Positions 1-5,170 of a stretch of 9,302 bases of DNA are shown here, piece after piece (the stretch's first letter is position 1; each line of letters begins with the position of its first letter). A program made the position numbers and the translations under genes. The notes beneath the pieces are model-generated. The model was not told where the DNA came from and did no database searches. It saw nothing but the letters and a program-made list of their open reading frames with translations. This DNA comes from Sphingopyxis sp. (GTDB lineage: Bacteria > Pseudomonadota > Alphaproteobacteria > Sphingomonadales > Sphingomonadaceae): contig JAHCKJ010000069.1 of assembly GCA_026125835.1 (NCBI GenBank), positions 1 through 9,302 of the forward strand, read 5' to 3'.

Positions 1-330
1 TTCCTCGGCGATCGCGAGCTTGACGATCTTGACCTCGACCTCCTCGACCTTGTCGTCCTGCAGGAACAAAGTGTCGACGATATGGTCGGCGACGCTTTCG
101 ATCAGCACGAAATGGACATCCTTGGGGATGCCCTCGGTCGCCGCGAATTTCAGGTGCATATAATTTTTCGACGCGCTGAGCGGTGTCGTCGGGTCGTAGT
201 GATCGGCCATCGCCAGCCGGGCGCGCACCGCGATGCGCAGCGGCTGCGGCAGGTGGGTCTCTTCGGAATAGATACCGGTCAGCACCTCGGTGGTGATCCC
301 GTCCACTTCCAGCCACAATGTATCGGTCAC
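1..330 (-). CDS. folB: Dihydroneopterin aldolase-like protein (FolB family), partial
   Basis: The minus-strand frame is open for 110 codons from a GTG at 330-328 to the left edge, so the C-terminus is missing. It begins MTDTLWLEVDGI and has the FolB layout: a short beta strand, then 'TGIYSEET' (matching the family 'iGvyp.Er' segment with its conserved Glu), 'QPLRIAV', a central 'SASKNYMHLK', the helix 'LIESVADHIVDTLF' and a closing strand 'EVKIVKLAIAE'. That strand's Lys lies where FolB has its catalytic Lys. FolB enzymes convert 7,8-dihydroneopterin to 6-hydroxymethyl-dihydropterin plus glycolaldehyde in cytoplasmic folate synthesis. They are about 120 residues long, so only about 10-20 residues should be lost. 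The GTG start is favoured by an AGGA (complement of 337-340) six bases upstream. The gene is divergent from the GNAT gene. The family match is by motif memory; FolX or a tetrahydrobiopterin-related paralogue is a less likely alternative. Confidence 0.72.
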   Translation of the reverse strand, partial: MTDTLWLEVDGITTEVLTGIYSEETHLPQPLRIAVRARLAMADHYDPTTPLSASKNYMHLKFAATEGIPKDVHFVLIESVADHIVDTLFLQDDKVEEVEVKIVKLAIAEE

Positions 331-353
331 AAGAAATCCTGTTCCTGCCGCGG

Positions 354-376
354 CGACATTCGACTTTGCAATGTCG
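354..376. promoter_or_regulatory. Perfect 7-bp inverted repeat in the folB/GNAT divergent region
   Basis: CGACATT (354-360) and AATGTCG (370-376) are exact inverted copies around a 9-base loop. They sit in the 90-bp gap between the divergent folB-like and GNAT genes, 24 bases from the folB start. This could be an operator half-site pair or an mRNA hairpin in the folB leader. No convincing -35/-10 pair was found around it. A 7-bp palindrome in GC-rich DNA can arise by chance. Confidence 0.25.
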
Positions 377-420
377 GCCCCGGACCCTAAAGCGCCGCCG
401 CATTAGCGAAAGGGCGCGCG

Positions 421-927
421 TTGGTCGAGTTACTTCCATTGTCGGATATTGCACCGCAGGCGGTCGAGGATCTTCTCGACGCGGCGTTCGGGAGCGACCG
501 CTTCGAGCGAACCGCCTATCGCATCCGCAAAGGCACGGATGCGATCCCGGTGCTTAGCTTTGCGCTGGTCGACGACGGCGCACCGATCGGCACCATCCAG
601 TGCTGGCCGGTCGCGCATCGCGGCGCCAGCGGAACAGCGACGCCGCTGGTGATGGTAGGCCCGGTCGCGGTGCGCCCCGATTTGCAGCGCGGCGGACATG
701 GGCGGGTGTTGATGGCGCATATGCTGGCCGTCGCGGAAACGGAGGCCGACGGCGCGCTGATGATGATCGGCGACCCCGAATATTATGGCCGCTTCTTCGG
801 CTTCGGCGCCGATGCGACGGGTGCGTGGGATTTGCCCGGGCCTTATGAAAAGCGCCGCCTGCTGGCGCGCGCGACGAACGGACATGCTGTGCCGGTGGGT
901 GCGGGGATGATCGGGCCGAGATTGTAA
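421..927 (+). CDS. GNAT family N-acetyltransferase (YhbS-like)
   Basis: The 168-residue cytoplasmic protein carries one GNAT fold. Motif A, which holds the acetyl-CoA pyrophosphate, is visible as 'VGPVAVRPDLQRGGHG' (about residues 79-94), with the Q-R-x-G-x-G type loop followed by helix 'RVLMAHMLAVAE'. The later 'GDPEYYGRFFGF' is a hallmark of the YhbS/COG3153 branch of predicted acetyltransferases. The transferred group is acetyl from acetyl-CoA; the acceptor cannot be deduced. The TTG at 421 is the chosen start because an in-frame stop lies at 388-390, no ATG or GTG lies between, and AAAGGG (409-414) is six bases upstream. The gene is divergent from the folB-like gene and ends two bases before a palindromic repeat. 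Base composition matches its neighbours. The family is secure; the substrate is unknown. Confidence 0.85.
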   Translation: MVELLPLSDIAPQAVEDLLDAAFGSDRFERTAYRIRKGTDAIPVLSFALVDDGAPIGTIQCWPVAHRGASGTATPLVMVGPVAVRPDLQRGGHGRVLMAHMLAVAETEADGALMMIGDPEYYGRFFGFGADATGAWDLPGPYEKRRLLARATNGHAVPVGAGMIGPRL

Positions 928-928
928 T

Positions 929-952
929 CGTCGCCCCCGCGAAGGTGGGGGC
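929..952. repeat. Palindromic GC-rich repeat, copy 1 (REP-like)
   Basis: Starting one base after the GNAT stop codon, this element opens with CGTCGCCCCCGCGAAGG (929-945). It folds into its own hairpin: GCCCCC (933-938) pairs with GGGGGC (947-952) around an 8-base loop. The 17-base core is repeated exactly, in inverse orientation, at 1002-1018. Its position right after a stop suggests it could stabilise the GNAT mRNA 3' end or act in termination, but no U-tract follows, so it is not a classical intrinsic terminator. Similar 'CGCCCCCGCGAAGGCGGGGG' elements are, from memory, widespread between genes in sphingomonad genomes. Confidence 0.75.
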
Positions 953-996
953 CGTTGGCCACCTTGACCAGCACCGCCGCGTCAACCGACGGCGCT

Positions 997-1018
997 CCCC
1001 GCCTTCGCGGGGGCGACG
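997..1018. repeat. Palindromic GC-rich repeat, copy 2 (inverted)
   Basis: This is the inverse partner of the element at 929-952. CCTTCGCGGGGGCGACG (1002-1018) is the exact reverse complement of 929-945. It has its own hairpin: CCCCGC (997-1002) pairs with GCGGGG (1007-1012) around a CTTC loop. The two copies together resemble a REP doublet (BIME-like unit) separated by 56 bases, and the copies could also pair with each other to form one long stem. The rest of the 928-1060 gap holds no gene I can support. Confidence 0.75.
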
Positions 1019-1060
1019 TGATGGGGTTGCACCCACCGCCCCGCCCCCTATGTCGGAACC

Positions 1061-1645
1061 ATGGTCACCCCCGCCCCTTCGCTTCCCAAGGACTTCGCAC
1101 AGCTCTCGCTCACCGAAGCTGCCGAGCTGCTGGCGGCGCGCAAGCTGCCGCCGGTGGAAAGTTGGCACCCCGAACGCGAGGGCGACAGCTTTATGGAAAT
1201 CCGCGCCGACGGCAGCTGGTTTCACGAAGGCGGACGGATCAACCGGCCCGCGATGGTGAAGCTGTTCTCGACGATTTTGCGCCGCGAAGCCGATGGCAGT
1301 CATGTGCTTGTGACCCCTGCGGAGAAACTCATGATCGCCGTCGAGGACACGCCCTTTCGCGCGGTCGAGATGAAAAGCGAGGGTGAGGGCAAGGACCGGA
1401 AGCTCGTGTTCCGGCTGGACACCGACGATCTGGTGATGGCCGGACCCGACCACCCCCTCAGCTTTGGCCGTGACGCCGACCAGCCCGACCCGCGGCTCCA
1501 TGTCCGCGGCGCTGTGGGTAACGGGCTCGAGGCGCGGATCGATCGCGCGCTTTATTACGGGATCGTCGAGATGGCGCTCGCCGACCGGAGCGATCCGCCG
1601 GCGATCTGGTCGAACGGCGCGCCATTTCCGTTGGTCGATCGCTGA
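1061..1645 (+). CDS. DUF1285 family protein
   Basis: This 194-residue soluble protein has the DUF1285 signature. A conserved Trp at 35 is followed by an 'I.. DGSWFHEGGRINRPAMVKLF' segment (residues about 50-69), and then 'LVTPAEKLMIAVEDTPF' (about 83-99). The family is widespread in proteobacteria. I recall structures of members from structural genomics work, but know of no established function. No signal peptide or membrane segment is visible. The ATG at 1061 gives a full-length family N-terminus; the upstream SD is weak, and the ATG at 1050 is out of frame. The stop overlaps the start of the Nudix gene by one base (TGATG), which implies translational coupling and one transcript with the Nudix and CCA genes. 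As far as I recall this neighbourhood recurs in alphaproteobacteria, which hints at a role linked to CoA or tRNA maturation; that role is inference. Confidence 0.88.
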   Translation: MVTPAPSLPKDFAQLSLTEAAELLAARKLPPVESWHPEREGDSFMEIRADGSWFHEGGRINRPAMVKLFSTILRREADGSHVLVTPAEKLMIAVEDTPFRAVEMKSEGEGKDRKLVFRLDTDDLVMAGPDHPLSFGRDADQPDPRLHVRGAVGNGLEARIDRALYYGIVEMALADRSDPPAIWSNGAPFPLVDR

Positions 1646-2229
1646 TGCTGTCCGACAAGCTGCGCGCCGCGCTCGACAACCTGCTGCCCGATGCGGGCGA
1701 GGACGAGGCGTATCTTGGCACGCCGACGCTGCGCGATGCCGCGGTGCTGATCGCCTTTACCGACCGCCCCGACCCCGGCGTCATCCTGACCCAGCGTCCG
1801 CAATGGCTGCGCAGCCATGCAGGGCAGGTCGCCTTTCCGGGCGGCAAGATCGACCCCGACGACCGCGACGCGGTCGATGCGGCGCTGCGCGAGGCGGAGG
1901 AAGAGATTGGCCTGGGGCGCCGCGATGTCATGGTGGCCGGGGTGACCGAGCCCTATCGGTCGGGCAGCGGCTATCACATCACCCCGGTGCTGGGGGTCAT
2001 TCCGCCCGACCTGCGGTTCGATCCCAATCCCGACGAGGTCGAGGACTGGTTCGAAGTGCCGCTCGACATCCTGTTCGATCCCGCCAATTATCGTCGCCAG
2101 CAAGCGCATTGGCAGGGGCATGACCGGCATTATTACGACATGGACTGGCAGGGACGGCGGATCTGGGGCGTGACGGCGGGGATCATCGTCAATCTGGCGC
2201 GGCGGATGCCCGCAGGGTGGCACCGGTGA
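1645..2229 (+). CDS. CoA pyrophosphatase-type Nudix hydrolase (NudL-like)
   Basis: The 194-residue protein shows the marker of the CoA-pyrophosphatase (UPF0035) group, 'LTQRPQWLRSHAGQVAFPGG' (residues 48-67), running directly into a Nudix box. The box core 'REAEEEIGL' (82-90) supplies the Glu residues that bind Mg2+/Mn2+. Family members split CoA or acyl-CoA into 3',5'-ADP (or its acyl-free equivalent) and 4'-phosphopantetheine, and are thought to dispose of oxidised or surplus CoA. The spacing from PGG to REAxEE is one residue longer than in the textbook Nudix box and the first Glu is not in its usual place; E. coli YeaB/NudL looks alike there, so this is a family trait, not damage. The ATG at 1645 overlaps the DUF1285 stop and no SD is seen, so translation probably relies on coupling. 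The gene overlaps the CCA gene start (GTGA at 2226-2229). The exact substrate is inferred. Confidence 0.9.
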   Translation: MLSDKLRAALDNLLPDAGEDEAYLGTPTLRDAAVLIAFTDRPDPGVILTQRPQWLRSHAGQVAFPGGKIDPDDRDAVDAALREAEEEIGLGRRDVMVAGVTEPYRSGSGYHITPVLGVIPPDLRFDPNPDEVEDWFEVPLDILFDPANYRRQQAHWQGHDRHYYDMDWQGRRIWGVTAGIIVNLARRMPAGWHR

Positions 2230-3422
2230 TCCGGCTGCCCGACGCCGAATGGCGTTCGCGTCCCGGACTGCGCCGGATCGTCGACGCGCTGGGCGCCGAT
2301 GGCGGCGCGGTGAAGATCGTCGGCGGGGCGGTGCGCGATACGCTGCTGGGCCTGCCGGTCAGCGACGTCGATCTGGCCACGCCGCTCCGGCCGGACGACG
2401 TGATACGGCGGCTGGAAGGGGCCGGGATCAAGGTGATCCCGACCGGCATCGCGCACGGTACGGTAACCGCGGTCGCGAGCGGCGACCGGCATGAAATCAC
2501 GACGCTGCGCCGCGACGTCGAAACCGACGGACGCCGCGCGACCGTCGCCTTCGCCGACGATTGGCAGGGCGATGCCGCGCGGCGCGATTTCACGATCAAT
2601 GCGCTCTATGCCGATCCTGCGAGTGGTGCGGTCGACGATTATTTCGGCGGTCTCGACGATCTGCAGGCCGGGTGCGTGCGCTTTATCGGCGACGCAGCGA
2701 CGCGGATCGCCGAGGATCATCTGCGCATTCTGCGCTTCTATCGCTTTGCGGCGCGGTTCGGCCGCGGCGAGCATGAGCCCGCAAGCCACGCTGCCGTGGT
2801 TGCGGCGCGCCAGTCGCTCAAAAGCCTGTCGCGCGAGCGGATCGCCGACGAACTGGGCAAGATATTGGCGTTGCCCGAGCCGTGTGCGATCGTCGGCCAG
2901 ATGGCGACGGATGGCATATTCACGGTGCTGCTGCCCGAACTCGATCCGGATTTTGCCCCGACGCTCGACCGGTTGTGCGCGAGCGAGGCGGTCGCCGGGG
3001 TGCCGGCGGCCGGCCATCGCCGTCTTGCCGCGTTGCTCCCCGCCGATGCGGCGATGGCCGAGCAGGTGGCCAGCCGCCTTCGCCTGTCGACGCGCCAGCG
3101 CAAATATCTGGCCGCCGTCGCGGCGCATCGCGGCGACGTCGCGCGACCGATCCGGCAACTGGCGCATGCCATCGGCATCGACGCGGCCCGCGACGTCCAC
3201 CTGATTGCAGGCGATCCGGCAGCGGTAAAGGATCTGGCGGGATGGGCCGTGCCGCGGCTACCGCTGAAGGGCGGCGACATCGTTGCCCGCGGCATCGCCG
3301 CGGGTCCCGAAGTCGCGCGAATTTTGAAAGCGGTCGAGGCGGCATGGGTCGCGGAGGATTTTCCCGGCGCGGACCGCGTTGCCGAACTGGTCGATCAGAA
3401 AATCGGACGCACCAGCGACTGA
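2226..3422 (+). CDS. cca: CCA tRNA nucleotidyltransferase / poly(A) polymerase family
   Basis: This is a class II nucleotidyltransferase of about 398 residues. With the GTG at 2226 as start, 'GGAVRD' lies at residues 33-38, the catalytic Asp pair 'DVD' at 47-49, 'HEITTLRRDV' near 89-98, 'RRDFTINAL' at 119-127, and the head-to-neck helix 'EDHLRILRFYRFAARF' at 163-178. These are the standard ATP/CTP-binding and catalytic motifs. The enzyme adds or repairs the 3' CCA end of tRNAs. The C-terminal half is helical and shows no recognisable HD phosphohydrolase motif, unlike the E. coli enzyme. GTG 2226 makes a GTGA overlap with the Nudix stop and has AGGG (2214-2217) eight bases upstream; GTG 2217 would add three residues and is the alternative. 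Poly(A) polymerase I shares these motifs, but the length and lack of PcnB-type tails favour CCA addition. The 3' end overlaps the convergent GGDEF/EAL gene by 28 bp. Confidence 0.9.
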   Translation: MIRLPDAEWRSRPGLRRIVDALGADGGAVKIVGGAVRDTLLGLPVSDVDLATPLRPDDVIRRLEGAGIKVIPTGIAHGTVTAVASGDRHEITTLRRDVETDGRRATVAFADDWQGDAARRDFTINALYADPASGAVDDYFGGLDDLQAGCVRFIGDAATRIAEDHLRILRFYRFAARFGRGEHEPASHAAVVAARQSLKSLSRERIADELGKILALPEPCAIVGQMATDGIFTVLLPELDPDFAPTLDRLCASEAVAGVPAAGHRRLAALLPADAAMAEQVASRLRLSTRQRKYLAAVAAHRGDVARPIRQLAHAIGIDAARDVHLIAGDPAAVKDLAGWAVPRLPLKGGDIVARGIAAGPEVARILKAVEAAWVAEDFPGADRVAELVDQKIGRTSD

Positions 3423-5107
3423 CGCCAGAAATCGAGCGCGGCGGGTCCGTCGAGCGGGCGCGCGAACAAATATCCCTGCCCGAAATCGCAGCCGAGCGCC
3501 GACAGCAACCGCGCCTGGTCGGTAGTCTCGACCCCTTCGGCGGTGGTCCGCATCCCCAGCACCTCCGCCAGGCTCTGGATCGTGCGGACGATCGCCACCT
3601 TGTCGCGGTCGTCTACCATATGTTCGACAAAGCTGCGATCGATCTTGAGCACGTCGAGCGGCAGCCGCTGGAGATAGGCGAGGTTCGAATAGCCGGTGCC
3701 GAAATCGTCCATCGCGACGCGGGCGTCGAGCGCCTTCAACTCGCTGAGCACCGACAGCGCTAGATCGGGGTCGCCGATGATTGCGCTTTCGGTCAGCTCG
3801 ATCATCAGCCGCTCGCCGCCGATCTTGTGTTTATCGAGCGCCTGGCGAACGACCCCGGCCACATCGTCGCGCAGCAGCTGGATCGCCGACACATTGACCG
3901 AAAAATAACAATCGACCGTCTTGCCGCCATTCTGCTGGTCCCAGTCGGCGAGCACCGCCGCCGCCTTGCCGATCGCCCATTGACCGAGCGGGACGATCAG
4001 CCCCGAATCCTCGGCGATCGGGATGAACTCGCTGGGCGAAATCGGCAGACCGTCCTGTTTGTCCCAGCGAGCGAGCGCCTCGAACCCCGCGACCTTGCCG
4101 GTGGCAAGCTCGACCAGTGGCTGGAAGGCGAGATGGAGCCGGTCCTCTTCGATTGCGTTGCGCAGTTCGGTTTCGAGGCCAAAGCGATTGTCCGACAGCA
4201 TCGCCGATTCGGGTTCGTAAATTTCAATGCGGTCGGTCTGTTTGGCGCGCTTGAGCGCGATCTGCGCGTGGCGGATCTGGTCGGCAATATCGCTGTCCGC
4301 CGCCGACTGGATCGCACAGCCGAGCGCGCAATCGACGCTCACTTTCAGTTCGCCGATGCGAAACGGATGATCAAAACAGCCGCGAATACGTCGCGCCATC
4401 TCGCGCACGTCGGCGCGGCCGCCCGCGACGCGGGTCGAAATCGCGAACTCGTCACCGCCGGTGCGCGCCAGGATATCGCCGCTGCGCAGCGACGACTTCA
4501 ATCGCCGTGCCACAGTGATGATCAACTCGTCCCCCGCCATCGGGCCGATATGTTCGTTGATCCGGCTGAACCGGGCGAGATCGAGCAGCAGGATCGCATG
4601 GTCGGTGCCAACGCCGACGGCGATGCAGCGCTGTTCGACAAGTTCCTCGAACCCGGCGCGGTTGGGCAGGCCGGTCAGGCTGTCCGATACCAGTTCGCGG
4701 CGCAAATTGCGCTCGGTCATCATCTCCTGTGTGCGGTCGATCAGCGTCAGCAGGAACAGGCCATCGTCGCCCGATTCGGTAGGTAGCGGTCCGATCGATC
4801 CGCGCAGGTCGCGTGCCGAAACGCCCTCGCCGAGCTGGCAGGAAAATTCCAGGGTATCGTCGGCGTTCTGCGCCGCGCGTTCGATCGCGCGCAGCAGCGC
4901 GATGGGGGCGTTGGCGCCGGCGGGCGAAAGCCCCAGCCGGTCGAACGCGACATTGCTGGCGTGCAGGCGAAAATTGCCGCGCGCGAGGGGACGGATCAGT
5001 GCCGCCGGTACCGGCAGGGCGTCGATCCAGCCGACGAACAACAAGGGCCGGTCTTCGCCGGTTCTATCGATAGGCATAACAGCGGGTTTTGTGCGACCTT
5101 TCCCCAT
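3395..5107 (-). CDS. PAS-like/GGDEF/EAL cyclic-di-GMP turnover protein
   Basis: This 570-residue protein has no predicted membrane helix. Residues about 20-130 look like a degenerate PAS sensor ending in 'LLTLIDRTQEMMTERNL', a usual PAS-to-GGDEF linker. The GGDEF domain (about 140-300) has 'DSLTGLPNR', an intact GGDEF (217-221), an RxxD inhibitory-site motif (RSGD 208-211, five residues before GGDEF) and the phosphate-binding Lys289/Arg293. However, 'DxDxFKxIND..GHxxGD' reads D-L-A-R-F-S-R-I-N-E-H-I-G-P-M-A-G-D, with the second Asp, Lys and His replaced. The EAL domain (about 318-560) keeps all catalytic residues: EAL 343-345, Asn405, Glu437, DDFGTG 467-472, Lys488, Glu524, Gln544. Phosphodiesterase activity (c-di-GMP to pGpG) is likely; cyclase activity is uncertain and the GGDEF may act as a GTP-sensing module. 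ATG 5107 is the chosen start; Met11 (5077) is an alternative, and neither has a good SD. It lies 59 bp downstream of parC on the same strand. Confidence 0.93.
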   Translation of the reverse strand: MGKGRTKPAVMPIDRTGEDRPLLFVGWIDALPVPAALIRPLARGNFRLHASNVAFDRLGLSPAGANAPIALLRAIERAAQNADDTLEFSCQLGEGVSARDLRGSIGPLPTESGDDGLFLLTLIDRTQEMMTERNLRRELVSDSLTGLPNRAGFEELVEQRCIAVGVGTDHAILLLDLARFSRINEHIGPMAGDELIITVARRLKSSLRSGDILARTGGDEFAISTRVAGGRADVREMARRIRGCFDHPFRIGELKVSVDCALGCAIQSAADSDIADQIRHAQIALKRAKQTDRIEIYEPESAMLSDNRFGLETELRNAIEEDRLHLAFQPLVELATGKVAGFEALARWDKQDGLPISPSEFIPIAEDSGLIVPLGQWAIGKAAAVLADWDQQNGGKTVDCYFSVNVSAIQLLRDDVAGVVRQALDKHKIGGERLMIELTESAIIGDPDLALSVLSELKALDARVAMDDFGTGYSNLAYLQRLPLDVLKIDRSFVEHMVDDRDKVAIVRTIQSLAEVLGMRTTAEGVETTDQARLLSALGCDFGQGYLFARPLDGPAALDFWRQSLVRPIF

Positions 5108-5131
5108 TGGCCATGGCGTAACGGGGCGGGA

Positions 5132-5170
5132 GTAAAGAAGCTATTTACGGCAACAGGAAAATGCGGTCAG
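5132..5170 (-). promoter_or_regulatory. Possible weak promoter and inverted repeat before the GGDEF/EAL gene
   Basis: Read on the minus strand, CTGACC (complement of 5165-5170) and TAAATA (complement of 5142-5147) are 17 bases apart and sit 35-63 bases upstream of the GGDEF/EAL start. They match the -35 and -10 consensus at only 4/6 and 3/6 positions. The -10-like box lies inside an inverted repeat, GTAAA (5132-5136) and TTTAC (5144-5148). This is the only AT-rich patch in the parC-GGDEF/EAL gap. It could be an own promoter for the second gene with an overlapping operator, or only a spacer in a parC read-through transcript. There is no terminator-like stem with a U-tract between the two genes. 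Confidence 0.22.

Noticed and set aside
82..390. 102-codon plus-strand frame at the left edge
   Set aside because: Antisense to the folB-like gene, whose frame, GTG start and SD are better supported.
929..952. Intrinsic terminator for the GNAT gene
   Set aside because: The stem is GC-rich but no U-tract follows, and the same element recurs inverted, so it is described as a repeat instead.
554..1501. 315-codon minus-strand frame across the GNAT gene, repeat pair and DUF1285 gene
   Set aside because: Arg/Pro/Ala-rich with no domain, and it crosses two well-identified genes and a repeat region.
1710..1930. Damaged Nudix box (first Glu out of place, one extra residue)
   Set aside because: The CoA-pyrophosphatase subgroup, including E. 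coli NudL, shows the same arrangement, so the enzyme is probably intact.
2133..3200. 355-codon minus-strand frame opposite cca
   Set aside because: Shadow of the cca coding frame; no motif and no start signal.
3827..4786. 319-codon plus-strand frame antisense to the GGDEF/EAL gene
   Set aside because: No recognisable motif, composition of a complement-frame shadow, and the minus-strand gene has every catalytic residue in place.
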